64,000 nt of DNA from Syntrophales bacterium. GTDB taxonomy: Bacteria > Desulfobacterota > Syntrophia > Syntrophales > PHBD01. Positions 1-8,249 of the stretch are shown here, in pieces; position 1 is the first letter of the stretch, and every line of letters starts with the position of its first letter. Under the pieces are notes generated by a model. It did no database searches. It saw only the letters and a list, made by a program, of their open reading frames with translations, and had not been told where the DNA came from. The translations under genes were made by a program, and so were the position numbers. The stretch lies in assembly GCA_035363115.1 (NCBI GenBank), contig DAOSEM010000001.1, forward strand, positions 372,001 through 436,000, read 5' to 3'.

Positions 1-1
1 G

Positions 2-634
2 CGGGTTTTCCTCTGCGGCGAGACCAAGTACTGCGGGCGGATGGTCACCCGGTTCGCCAAGGCCCACCGCATGAACTGCGGAGGGGCCTGCAAGGTGGGG
101 TTCGCCGACCTGATCATCGGCGGCACCATGCTGGCCGCCGAGTACATCGGAGTGGAAAAGGTCCCCCACATCCAGGAGAAGATCATCGATATGGTCCGTT
201 TCAGCGAAACCTCCCACGCCTGCGCCATCGCGGCCGCCATGAGGGGGCGGGAGGAGCCGAAGGGCTCCGGTGTCTACCTGCCGGACGACCTGTTCGGCAA
301 TGCCGCCAAGCTGAACATTGCCCACGGGTTCTGGGAGATCATCAAGAACGCCGGGGACATCGGCGGCGGCCTGGTGGTGACCATGCCGAGGCTGAAGGAT
401 CTGGAGGACCCGGAAGTCGGCCCCGTTCTGAAGAAGGCCTTCGGGGCCGCGGCTCCGGCGGACAAGCGGCTGAAAGTCGCCAAGTTCCTGCAGCACTGGT
501 CGGCGGGACTTCACGGGCCCGGGACCTGGCATGGCGCCGGCGCCCCCCAGACCCAGCGGTTCATGTTCACGGTGCTGACGGATTTCGACGCGAAGAAGAA
601 GATGGCCAAGAAGATTATGGGGATGAAGGACTGA
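2..634 (+). CDS. 4-hydroxybutyryl-CoA dehydratase / 4-hydroxyphenylacetate 3-hydroxylase family protein (3' part)
   Basis: Only the last ~210 residues are in the window; the reading frame is open to base 2. The sequence fits the C-terminal part of the FAD-dependent HpaB/AbfD superfamily. It holds an HR-x6-C stretch (HRMNCGGACK) followed by a GFADLIIGG segment, the region where AbfD enzymes bind a 4Fe-4S cluster through His and Cys, and a helical SETSHACAIAAAMRG segment. The spacing differs by one residue from what I recall for the clostridial enzyme, so cluster ligation is plausible but unproven. AbfD dehydrates 4-hydroxybutyryl-CoA to crotonyl-CoA or isomerises vinylacetyl-CoA, which would suit an anaerobe that channels acids through crotonyl-CoA. 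A strong terminator follows directly, so this is the last gene of its operon. It could instead be a related HpaB-type oxygenase. Confidence 0.72.
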   Translation, partial: RVFLCGETKYCGRMVTRFAKAHRMNCGGACKVGFADLIIGGTMLAAEYIGVEKVPHIQEKIIDMVRFSETSHACAIAAAMRGREEPKGSGVYLPDDLFGNAAKLNIAHGFWEIIKNAGDIGGGLVVTMPRLKDLEDPEVGPVLKKAFGAAAPADKRLKVAKFLQHWSAGLHGPGTWHGAGAPQTQRFMFTVLTDFDAKKKMAKKIMGMKD

Positions 635-654
635 TCCCGCAGAAGCCGGAACGG

Positions 655-688
655 AAAGGCAGGGCACAGAGCCCTGCCTTTCTTCTTT
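655..688 (+). terminator. Rho-independent terminator after the AbfD-like gene
   Basis: A perfect 11-bp stem (AAAGGCAGGGC / GCCCTGCCTTT, 655-665 and 671-681) closes a 5-nt loop and is followed by a pyrimidine tract (CTTCTTT). It starts 20 bases after the stop codon. Confidence 0.9.
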
Positions 689-689
689 G

Positions 690-1135
690 GGGCAGCGGAT
701 GGTACCCGCCGCCACGCCGGTAACGCCCTTCCGGCACTCCCTGCCAGGGCTCGAAGCGATGCGGACGTCGATGGGGGTGCAAAGCATTCCCGCCCCGTCG
801 TCTGCCTGGAGTTGAGAAGGATCCCCGATGCATTGCCGTGAGATCCTTCCATATTGATTCGGGAAGATGCCTGTTTATGCCCGAAGCAACAGCCGATCCG
901 GTGCAGAAAGGACTTGCAACCACTTCCCCTTTGCACTATGATCGCGGGCTGTAAAATATAAGTATTTAAGATTCTTGGGGTATTCCCATTTCTGGCTGGT
1001 CCGGCGGTTCCTTTGCCAAGCCGTCGTCGTTCGGTTCAGAACGTGTACGGCGGCGATGAAGGGTTCGTTATCCCAGGCCTTCCGCAACAAGGGCCGGGAA
1101 AATGCCGGTACCCGGGAATCGGAGCAGGTTGTACC
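690..1135. other. Intergenic region without a recognisable gene
   Basis: About 450 bases between the terminator and the next credible start. Open frames on both strands here have no family-like composition or ribosome site. The stretch around 945-975 is much richer in A+T than its surroundings and probably contains the promoter of the DUF3047 gene, but I see no convincing -35/-10 pair. Confidence 0.5.
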
Positions 1136-1843
1136 ATGAGCAGAAAAAAGAGGATCGTTGTCCTGGCGGCAATGCTGGTTCTGGTGTCCGCCGCCGCGGC
1201 GTATGCCCTGCGGGGAGAGATCGTGGAGGTGGCCCTCTACCGGAACGCAAAGATGGTCAACGGCGTTCCGGCGGGCTGGAAGATCATGCGCCATTCCGGC
1301 ACGCCGGTCATCCGGCTGGAGAAATTCGGCGATGCCTACTATGTGCGCATGATCAGCGATTCCCGGTCGGGTTTCGGCATTGAAAAGGAAGTCAGTGTCG
1401 ACCTAAGGGAATACCCCTACCTGAACTGGACCTGGACGGCGACGAAGCTGCCCCGGGGCGGCGATGTCCGGAAATCCGCCACCGACGACCAGGCGCTCCA
1501 GATCTATGTTGTCCTGCCTACAACTGGATTCCCGGAGCAGCTGAACTACCCGATCCTTACCTATGTCTGGGACAATGAGGCCCCGAAGGGACTGGTCACC
1601 AAGAGTCCCAAGCCCCTCATGAAAAAGATCCGCTACGTCGTTGTCCGCAACAAGACGGACCGCCTCGGCACGTGGTACACGGAGAAGCGGAATGTGTACG
1701 AGGATTTCCGGAAGGTTTTCCGGGACGTGGACGGCGGTGAGCCCCGGGGGGCTACGCACGGGCTGCGCTTCTACATCAACTCGCAGAACACCAAGAGCCA
1801 GGCGGAAGGCTACATCGGCGAAGTCTTCTTCAGCAAGTCCTGA
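1136..1843 (+). CDS. Secreted DUF3047 family protein
   Basis: A 235-residue protein with an N-terminal signal peptide (SRKKR then a hydrophobic stretch ending near AAAAYA). The body matches the DUF3047 pattern: a YPYLNWTWTA segment with a KLPRGGD motif, a DDQALQIYVV strand, a YVWDNEAPKG segment, a VVVRN-x-W-YTEKRNVYEDF segment, and a Gly-rich C-terminus with a predicted beta-strand. The function of the family is unknown; members are exported and beta-rich. I chose the ATG at 1136, preceded by GGAGCAGG, because an upstream in-frame start would put 41 unrelated residues before the signal peptide. It stands alone, with a terminator downstream shared with the convergent nfi gene. Confidence 0.82.
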   Translation: MSRKKRIVVLAAMLVLVSAAAAYALRGEIVEVALYRNAKMVNGVPAGWKIMRHSGTPVIRLEKFGDAYYVRMISDSRSGFGIEKEVSVDLREYPYLNWTWTATKLPRGGDVRKSATDDQALQIYVVLPTTGFPEQLNYPILTYVWDNEAPKGLVTKSPKPLMKKIRYVVVRNKTDRLGTWYTEKRNVYEDFRKVFRDVDGGEPRGATHGLRFYINSQNTKSQAEGYIGEVFFSKS

Positions 1844-1882
1844 CAACCCCCGGATTTTCGTTTCCTGACCTGCAGGACCACC

Positions 1883-1919
1883 GGGCCGGCTTTCCACTCA
1901 CGGATGCCGGCCCCTTTCG
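1883..1919. terminator. Terminator hairpin between converging genes
   Basis: GGGCCGGC (1883-1890) pairs with GCCGGCCC (1906-1913) around a 15-nt loop, followed by CTTTCGG. It lies between the convergent DUF3047 and nfi genes and may serve both. The U-tract is short on either side. Confidence 0.6.
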
Positions 1920-1924
1920 GTTCC

Positions 1925-2611
1925 TCACTCTCCCGCCGCCACCCGGATCCGGTTTACCGCCCGGTGGGCCTGGCGGACCGGTTCCGGCAGGCGATAGCCC
2001 CGGCAGCAGGATAGGATGATCCCGACGGCCTTCTCCAGGCCGATCCGGTGTCCCTGGGAGACGTACACGGGCTTTACCCGGTCCCGCGTCCTGAGTGCGG
2101 TGCCGACGATGGCGCCGTCCGCCAGGAGATCCGCCCTGTTTCCCGTCTCCATGCCCACTTCACCGTGTATTCCATAGAGCCGGGTCTTGGCGCAGCCGAT
2201 CGCCGGCAGGTCGAGAAACAGCCCCAGGTGGGAGGCGAGGCCGAATCCGCGCGGATGGGCGATTCCCTGTCCGTCGAAGAGAACCGCGTCGGGATTGCGG
2301 CGCAGCCGCCTGAAGGCCTTCAGGACGACGGGACCTTCCCGGAAGCTGAGGAGGCCGGGGACGTAGGGGAAGGAGGAACGGTCCTCGGCGGAGGCCTCTT
2401 CCAGCAGTTCCAGGGATGGGTAGGCGAGAACGACAACCGCGGCGAAGAAGCGGTCGCTCCCCCGGGCGTAGGAAACGTCGGCCCCGGCAATGGTCTGCAG
2501 GGAGGAGGGAAAGGACCGGTCGTCCAAAATCAGCCGCTCCCGCAGCTGTTGCTGAAGGGCGATGGCCTCTTGGCAGCACAGGTCCCAGGGATGGAGGCTA
2601 CGGGCCCTCAT
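1925..2611 (-). CDS. nfi: Endonuclease V (deoxyinosine 3'-endonuclease)
   Basis: A 228-residue protein, normal length for endonuclease V, which nicks DNA near hypoxanthine and other deaminated bases. The metal-binding acidic triad is visible: Asp45 in AGADVSY, Glu92 in SFREGP and Asp113 in LFDGQG, matching the order and spacing in the family. The GQGIAHPRGFGLASHLG segment and a PYVPGLLSF strand (the PYxP strand-separating wedge) are also present. I chose the ATG at 2611, which overlaps the end of ribF by 14 bases, so translation is likely coupled. A longer in-frame start at 2659 would add 16 residues that lie deeper inside ribF. Confidence 0.93.
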   Translation of the reverse strand: MRARSLHPWDLCCQEAIALQQQLRERLILDDRSFPSSLQTIAGADVSYARGSDRFFAAVVVLAYPSLELLEEASAEDRSSFPYVPGLLSFREGPVVLKAFRRLRRNPDAVLFDGQGIAHPRGFGLASHLGLFLDLPAIGCAKTRLYGIHGEVGMETGNRADLLADGAIVGTALRTRDRVKPVYVSQGHRIGLEKAVGIILSCCRGYRLPEPVRQAHRAVNRIRVAAGE

Positions 2612-3551
2612 CGGGATTTTCCAGCCAGTCCGCCAGGATGCTCTCTGCTTTGGCCACATCGGCGCGGATCTGCGTCACCAGCGCCTCGGGACCGTCGAAC
2701 TTCATCTCCGGCCGGAGGCGGTCGATGAAGAGGATCTCCAGCGATTCCCCGTACAGGTCGCCCCGGAAGTCGAGGATGAAGACCTCCACCGACAGCTCCG
2801 AGTCTCCGAACGTCGGATTGTAGCCGATGTTGAGAACGGACTTCATGGAGCGGCCGTCCATTTTCGTGACGGCGGCGTAAACGCCCCGGGCCGGCAGGAG
2901 CTCCTTCCCGGGCCGGACGTTTGCCGTCGGGAAACCCAGCCCCGTGCCGCGGCGGTGGCCGTGGACGACCCGGCCGGCCACGTTGTAGGGACGGCCGAGG
3001 AGGCGCCGGGCCGTGCGGACGTCGCCGTCGAAGATGGCGTTCCGGATCCGGGTGCTGCTGATGACGTCGCCGCTCCCCGAGACGGCCCCAAGGGCCTCCA
3101 CGTCGAAGCCGAGGGTCTTCCCCCAGCGGACCAGGAATGCCTCGTTTCCCTCCTTGCCTCGGCCGAACCGGTAATCGTGGCCGATCAGGATCTTCCGGAT
3201 GTGGAGCCGCTTCCAGAGGACGTCCCGGACAAAGGATTCTGCGGAAAGAGCGGCAAAGTCCAGGTCGAAGGGGATCAGCAGGAGAGCGTCGACGCCGGTG
3301 GCGGCAATCTCCCGGATTTTTTCCTCCGGCGTCGTGATCAGGTAGAAGGGCCGGCGATCGGCCCGGAGAACGCTTTTCGGATGCGGCTCGAAGGTGATGA
3401 CCAGGACGGGCGCCCCGGAGGGACGCGCCTCCTCGATGAGCCGGCGGAATATGGATCGGTGGCCCCGGTGCACACCGTCAAAATTGCCGATGGTGACGAA
3501 TGCTCCCTCCAGTTCCCGGGGGATTTCCTCCAGACTGCGGATGACCTCCAT
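2598..3551 (-). CDS. ribF: Bifunctional riboflavin kinase / FAD synthetase
   Basis: A 317-residue RibF that phosphorylates riboflavin to FMN and adenylates FMN to FAD. The N-terminal nucleotidyltransferase domain carries IGNFDGVHRGH (residues 21-31), FEPHP and the SSTRIRNAI motif. The C-terminal kinase domain starts near RPYNVAGRVVHGHRRG and has GFPTANV (the PTAN motif), then GVYAAV and the EVFILDF strand. I chose the start at 3551 (MEVIRSLEEI) because an AAAGGG ribosome site precedes it and it gives the usual family N-terminus. It is the first gene of a two-gene unit with nfi. FAD supply fits the many flavoproteins in the window. Confidence 0.95.
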   Translation of the reverse strand: MEVIRSLEEIPRELEGAFVTIGNFDGVHRGHRSIFRRLIEEARPSGAPVLVITFEPHPKSVLRADRRPFYLITTPEEKIREIAATGVDALLLIPFDLDFAALSAESFVRDVLWKRLHIRKILIGHDYRFGRGKEGNEAFLVRWGKTLGFDVEALGAVSGSGDVISSTRIRNAIFDGDVRTARRLLGRPYNVAGRVVHGHRRGTGLGFPTANVRPGKELLPARGVYAAVTKMDGRSMKSVLNIGYNPTFGDSELSVEVFILDFRGDLYGESLEILFIDRLRPEMKFDGPEALVTQIRADVAKAESILADWLENPDEGP

Positions 3552-3691
3552 GCTTTCCCTTTCCGCTGGCCTGCCCCGTCCGATTCCTTGTGAATCCGCC
3601 ACTGGCGCGGCCCGGGCGGATCATTTTCCTTGACAGGGGATTGGCGATTCGTGTAGAAACAAACGCTCTTTTGAGATGCACCAGCCTTTTT

Positions 3692-3779
3692 GCCGAAGTG
3701 GCGGAATTTGGTAGACGCGCTAGGTTCAGGGTCTAGTGGGCGTACGCCTGTCCGGGTTCAAATCCCGGCTTCGGCACCA
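3692..3779 (+). tRNA. tRNA-Leu (anticodon CAG)
   Basis: A class II tRNA with a long variable arm. The acceptor stem pairs GCCGAAG (3692-3698) with CTTCGGC (3769-3775), and the CCA end is encoded. The anticodon stem-loop CTAGG-TTCAGGG-TCTAG puts CAG in the anticodon position. The T-arm contains GTTCAAATC. It decodes CUG, a very frequent codon in this G+C-rich genome. Confidence 0.95.
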
Positions 3780-3790
3780 TATATACAGAC

Positions 3791-3822
3791 GGGGGCGCTC
3801 TGTCAAGCAGGGCGCCCCCTCT
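3791..3822 (+). terminator. Hairpin terminator after tRNA-Leu
   Basis: GGGGGCGCTCTG (3791-3802) pairs with CAGGGCGCCCCC (3808-3819, one G-U pair) around loop TCAAG, starting 11 bases after the tRNA. The U-tract is weak (TCT). The remaining bases to 3957 hold nothing I can identify. Confidence 0.65.
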
Positions 3823-3957
3823 GCATTCCGGACCGGGTTCGCTTTTGCTGCGGTCCTCTCACCCATTGTTCCGTCTTCTCCCTGCTCATGGCTCCTCTAA
3901 GCCGGGAGTGGTCCTGCCGGCACGCCTGATGTTCAGCGTGAGCGGTTTTGTGCGTGC

Positions 3958-6900
3958 CTACCCCCAGAGAATCAGCCCCATCTCCTGGAGCGTTGCCAGC
4001 TGCGGATGGAACGGCAGTACGCGGATCCCGTAGGAGAACATCCCGTTTTCCCGAACGGTGTACTCGCCGGAAAAGACCAGCATGCCGCTTTTCTCCACGT
4101 CCGCGACTTTCAGGGGGACTCGTTGCGGAGAGCCGGTAAAGCCGTGGCTGTCCCGGAGGCCGACGACCATCTCCACGAGAATCTCCTCGGGTGCCATCTT
4201 TCCCGGATCGATCCGGACCTGGACGGACAGGGGCTGGTCCACCACGATCGTGTCCCCGTGGATGCCCCCGATGGACACTTCCTGGAGTTTCAGGGAGGAG
4301 AACCGCATGGGCACCTTGCGCTTCCAGTCGACGATCGTGCGGGCCAGGGCGAACCCCTCCGACGTCAGCTCCTGATCCCGCTGCGCCGCGGGCCGGTACA
4401 TCAGGCTGTAATACTCGGAAAGCATCCGCTCGGTGTTGAATTTTGGAACCAGGGTCTGCATGGAGCGTTTGACCGCGGCCATCCAGCGTTCCGGAACCCC
4501 GGAAAGATCGCGGTCATAGAAGGTGGGGATCACGGTTTCCTCGAGGAGATCGTAGAGATCCCGCCCGTCCTCCTCGTCGGCATTGGGCCGCTCCTCCACC
4601 TGTTGCCGCACCAGCGGGCCCATCGTCCAGCCGTTTGTCCCGTCGAAGCCCTCGGGCCACCATCCGTCGGAGACGCTCAAGTTCAGGACGCCGTTGGCTG
4701 CCACCTTCATGCCGCTTGTACCGCTGGCCTCGTAGGGGCGCCGGGGTGTGTTGAGCCAGAGATCGACTCCCTGGACCAGCATCCGTGCGCTGCCGAGGGA
4801 ATAGTCTTCGATGAAGAAGATGCGGCCCCGGAACCGGACGTCCCGGCAGACGTCGATGACGCGCTTCACGAGGTTCTTCCCCATGTCGTCGTTGGGGTGG
4901 GCCTTGCCGGCGAAGAGGATGTGCACCGGCCGGGTCGGATGGTTGACGATGCGGTCCAGCCGGTCCAGGTCCGACAGGAGCAGGTCCGCCCGCTTGTACG
5001 GCGCGAAGCGGCGTGCGAATCCGATCAGGAGCGCCGAAGGATTCAGCCGGGAAAACATGTCCTCCCTCCAGTTTTTCCAGGAGGGAAACTTTGTGTCCGT
5101 CGCGGCGGTATAATCCCGGAGGTAGTCGAGCAGCCGCTGTTTCATCTCGTGGCGGATCCGCCAGAGCTGAATATCCGGGATGTCCTGGATGCGCCGCCAG
5201 CGTTCCGGATCCGTCAGGTGCTTTTCCCAGTCCATTCCGAGGTACGTGTCGAAGCACTCCTTCATCCGGGGGGCGATATAGGACATCACATGGACGCCGT
5301 TGGTGATCTGTCCGATGGGAATGTCCGAATCGTCGAACCCCTTCCAGACGTCCCGCCACATGTGCCGGGCCACCTGCCCGTGGAGGTTGCTCACGGCGTT
5401 GCTCCGGTGGGACATCTTGAGGGCCAGGATGGTCATGAAGAACGGCTTGTCGTCGCCCCGTTCCTTCCGGCCGAGGTCCCAGAACCGGGCCCAGGACAGG
5501 CCGAAGCGCTTCATGTATCCTCCGAGGTACGACTCGATCAGGTCCTTCGAGAAGCGCTCGTTTCCCGCTTCCACGGGGGTGTGTGTGGTGAAGACCGTGC
5601 TGCCGTGGACGACCTCCGCCGCCTCCTCCAGGGACAGCCCCTCCCCGCTCATCAGGTCGGCGGTCCGCTCGAAGATCAGGAATGCCGAGTGTCCCTCGTT
5701 GATGTGATAGACCCGGGGACGGATGCCCAGCTTCTTCAGGAGGCGGACTCCCCCCGCTCCCAGCAGGATCTCCTGCTCGATCCGCACTCGCGGGTCGGCC
5801 CCGTAGAGACGGGACGTAATGGAGCGGTCCTGGAGTGTGTTCCTCGGAACATCCGTGTCCAGGAGGTAGAGAGATACACGGCCCACCTTGATTTCCCAGA
5901 TGTTTGCGTACAGGGTGCGCCCGGGGAGCTCCAGGGAGATCTGGACATCCGCTCCCAGATCGTCACGGACGATCTGCACGGGCAGGCTGGAGAAGTCGTT
6001 CTCGGGATACTCGGCGACCTGGATGCCGTTCCGGTCGATGAGTTGCCGGAAGTAGCCGTTTTTGTAAAGCAGCCCTACCCCGACGAGGGGGATGTTCATG
6101 TCGCTGGCGGTCTTGAGATGGTCCCCGGAGAGCGTGCCCAGGCCGCCGGAATAGATGGGAAGGCACTCGTGGAGACCATACTCGGTCGAGAAATAGGCCA
6201 CCGGGCTGGACCAGCGGATGCCGTTTGCGGCGTAGGGGTTGCTGTCGGAGGTCTTCTCCTCCATGTAGTCGTCGAACTGGCCCATGATCTGGCCGTACAG
6301 GGCCATGTAGCTCGGGTTTTCCGCCGCTTCGGAGATCCGCTCGGAGCTCACCGTTTCGAGCATCCGCACGGGATTGTTTCCCATGTCAAGCCAGAGCTTC
6401 GGGTCCAGCGTGGCGAACAGGTCCAGGGCCCGGGGAGTCCAGACCCACCAGAGGTTGTATGCCAGCTCGCGCAGGCGGCCGATCTTTTCCGGAAGGTGGG
6501 CCACCGCGGTGAAGGTCCGGAAATGGGGCTGGGTGGAGGCGGTGCCCGCAAAGACGTGCTTCTTCTCGCCATCCTCGGTCACTGCCATCTTGGCGGACCG
6601 CTCGAAGGCCGTTCCCAGGGCCCGGTCGTAGGCCGCCAGGTAGGCCCCGTAAAAATCGTGCCAGCCGGCATGCAGGGCCAGGAGGCGTGCGCCCTTGCGC
6701 ATCCGGAGCCAATCCGGCTCCGTCCAGGCAAAGCTTTCCCGGAGGATCTCCTTGAGCTCCTCCTCCACGGTCGCCGGTTCCTGGTTGCGCCGGTCCAGGA
6801 TCCTCACGCCGTCATAACCGCCGCTCATCTGCCGGACCCACTGCCCGAACCCGGCCAGATCGGTGGAGACGGTCGGTACGGCAAAGGCGGCGCACTCCAG

Positions 6901-8211
6901 GGGGGTGTATCCCCATGGCTCATAATAGGAGGGGAAGACGCCCATGTCGCATCCCTGGAGGGCTTCATAGTAGGGAAGGTTGAGAAAACCGTCTTTCCCA
7001 TCCAGCGGGGCCGGAACGAAGATGACGCTGACCCGGTTTTCGGGCATGTTCCGGAGACCCAGCCGCTTGCAGGTCTCCATGACAGGATCCGAGGCCCCGT
7101 AGTGAAGGCGGTGCGTGGCGATGGGAAGCGGACCCGAATCGGTCCGCGTATAGTGCTCCTTGAGAGAGGGCAGCAGGTCCATGTGGCCGCCCATGACGAA
7201 GAGGAAGGCCACGGCCGACTGTTCCGCTTCGAGTTCCCGCTCGAGGCGGCCCAGGGCTCCGAGGAACACGTCGATCCCCTTGTTGTGGAACTCGTAGCGG
7301 CCGGATGTCAGGAAAATCCGCGAGCTTTGCGGGAGGTCGCGGCGGAGGAACCGGGAGGCCGCCTCCAGCAGGATCCTTCTCGACGTCTCCGACGGTTCCC
7401 GGTCTTCCGTCAGGTCCGGGATGGTTTCCATGTCCAGCCCGTTGGGGGTGATCACGTCGGGTGACCGGCCGAGGATGTTGCGGGCCTCCAGGGCGGTGAT
7501 CTCGCTGACCGTCGTGAAGCAGTCGGCCTCCCGGGCCGCCACCTGCTCCATGGAAAATTTCGCGCTGATGTTGTGGACCACGGCCTCTCTCTGGGGAGAC
7601 AGGTGTTCCATCGAACCGTACAGGTCCATGCCGGTGCCCGAGAGGGTGCGGCCCAGGATGGTGGCGTGGGTGGTGAATACGGTTGCCATCTCGGGAATCC
7701 GCCGCTTCAGGTAGAGAAGACCCGCCCCGCACATCCATTCGTGAAAGTGGGCGATCGCGGGGTTGCCGGCGGGCCTGGCCAGGACGTTGTACGCCGTTTC
7801 GATGACCTCTCCCGCGGCACTGCTGAACATGACGGGCTCCACGTAGTCCCAGCCGCCGGTCATCGAATCGACCCCCCAGTTTTCCCAGATCCGGAAGAGA
7901 AGCTGGTCCTTGTCGTAGCGGTTGCGGAACTCCACGAGGATGACTTTCGGACGTCCCGGAATCCGCCACCGGCCGAAGCGGCAGGGGAGTTCCTTGATGG
8001 CCGTTGCTTCGCGGATCCGGTTCCAGCATTCCTCGTCCGTTTCCTCGAACTCGGTGTAGTTCTTGAGATCCGGACCCAGCAGGATGCAGCGGTCTCCGAA
8101 GGTGCGCAGGACCTCCCGCATCTTGCTCGTGAGGACGGTGTGGATCCCGCCTACCTTGTTGCATACCTCCCAGCTGACCTCAAACAGGTAGGTGTTCCGG
8201 TGTTCCGTCAT
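3958..8211 (-). CDS. GT3 glycogen synthase fused to GT35 alpha-glucan phosphorylase
   Basis: A 1417-residue two-enzyme fusion. Residues ~1-540 resemble the GT3 (eukaryote-type) glycogen synthase: FEVSWEVCNKVGGIHTVL near the N-terminus, HFHEW, the GRYEFHNKGIDVF acceptor-lobe strand, and an E-x7-E motif in YYEPWGYTPLECAAF (Glu431, Glu439). Residues ~570-690 look like the DUF3417 segment that precedes bacterial phosphorylases (RELAYNLWWVW). Residues ~690-1320 are an alpha-glucan phosphorylase, with YFSTEYGLHECLPIYSGGLG and the PLP lysine Lys1169 in GTSGMKVAANG. A beta-rich tail follows. The start at 8211 has an AGGGAG site 8 bases upstream; a TTG at 8253 would give a 4-base overlap with the preceding gene. 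Synthesis and phosphorolysis would sit in one polypeptide, next to a GT4 glycosyltransferase and a debranching enzyme. Confidence 0.88.
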   Translation of the reverse strand: MTEHRNTYLFEVSWEVCNKVGGIHTVLTSKMREVLRTFGDRCILLGPDLKNYTEFEETDEECWNRIREATAIKELPCRFGRWRIPGRPKVILVEFRNRYDKDQLLFRIWENWGVDSMTGGWDYVEPVMFSSAAGEVIETAYNVLARPAGNPAIAHFHEWMCGAGLLYLKRRIPEMATVFTTHATILGRTLSGTGMDLYGSMEHLSPQREAVVHNISAKFSMEQVAAREADCFTTVSEITALEARNILGRSPDVITPNGLDMETIPDLTEDREPSETSRRILLEAASRFLRRDLPQSSRIFLTSGRYEFHNKGIDVFLGALGRLERELEAEQSAVAFLFVMGGHMDLLPSLKEHYTRTDSGPLPIATHRLHYGASDPVMETCKRLGLRNMPENRVSVIFVPAPLDGKDGFLNLPYYEALQGCDMGVFPSYYEPWGYTPLECAAFAVPTVSTDLAGFGQWVRQMSGGYDGVRILDRRNQEPATVEEELKEILRESFAWTEPDWLRMRKGARLLALHAGWHDFYGAYLAAYDRALGTAFERSAKMAVTEDGEKKHVFAGTASTQPHFRTFTAVAHLPEKIGRLRELAYNLWWVWTPRALDLFATLDPKLWLDMGNNPVRMLETVSSERISEAAENPSYMALYGQIMGQFDDYMEEKTSDSNPYAANGIRWSSPVAYFSTEYGLHECLPIYSGGLGTLSGDHLKTASDMNIPLVGVGLLYKNGYFRQLIDRNGIQVAEYPENDFSSLPVQIVRDDLGADVQISLELPGRTLYANIWEIKVGRVSLYLLDTDVPRNTLQDRSITSRLYGADPRVRIEQEILLGAGGVRLLKKLGIRPRVYHINEGHSAFLIFERTADLMSGEGLSLEEAAEVVHGSTVFTTHTPVEAGNERFSKDLIESYLGGYMKRFGLSWARFWDLGRKERGDDKPFFMTILALKMSHRSNAVSNLHGQVARHMWRDVWKGFDDSDIPIGQITNGVHVMSYIAPRMKECFDTYLGMDWEKHLTDPERWRRIQDIPDIQLWRIRHEMKQRLLDYLRDYTAATDTKFPSWKNWREDMFSRLNPSALLIGFARRFAPYKRADLLLSDLDRLDRIVNHPTRPVHILFAGKAHPNDDMGKNLVKRVIDVCRDVRFRGRIFFIEDYSLGSARMLVQGVDLWLNTPRRPYEASGTSGMKVAANGVLNLSVSDGWWPEGFDGTNGWTMGPLVRQQVEERPNADEEDGRDLYDLLEETVIPTFYDRDLSGVPERWMAAVKRSMQTLVPKFNTERMLSEYYSLMYRPAAQRDQELTSEGFALARTIVDWKRKVPMRFSSLKLQEVSIGGIHGDTIVVDQPLSVQVRIDPGKMAPEEILVEMVVGLRDSHGFTGSPQRVPLKVADVEKSGMLVFSGEYTVRENGMFSYGIRVLPFHPQLATLQEMGLILWG

Positions 8212-8249
8212 GAATCGTGCTCCCTGCGCTTGCTGGACCGGCTTCCCGT

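Noticed and set aside
511..1294. Three overlapping minus-strand frames in the gap before the DUF3047 gene
   Set aside because: No family similarity, no ribosome site, and one overlaps the terminator and the AbfD-like gene.
4006..7464. Long open frame on the plus strand opposite the glycogen fusion gene
   Set aside because: High G+C makes long antisense frames common. The minus-strand protein has full family motifs, whereas this frame has a low-complexity, Asp/Val/Gly/Pro-rich product.
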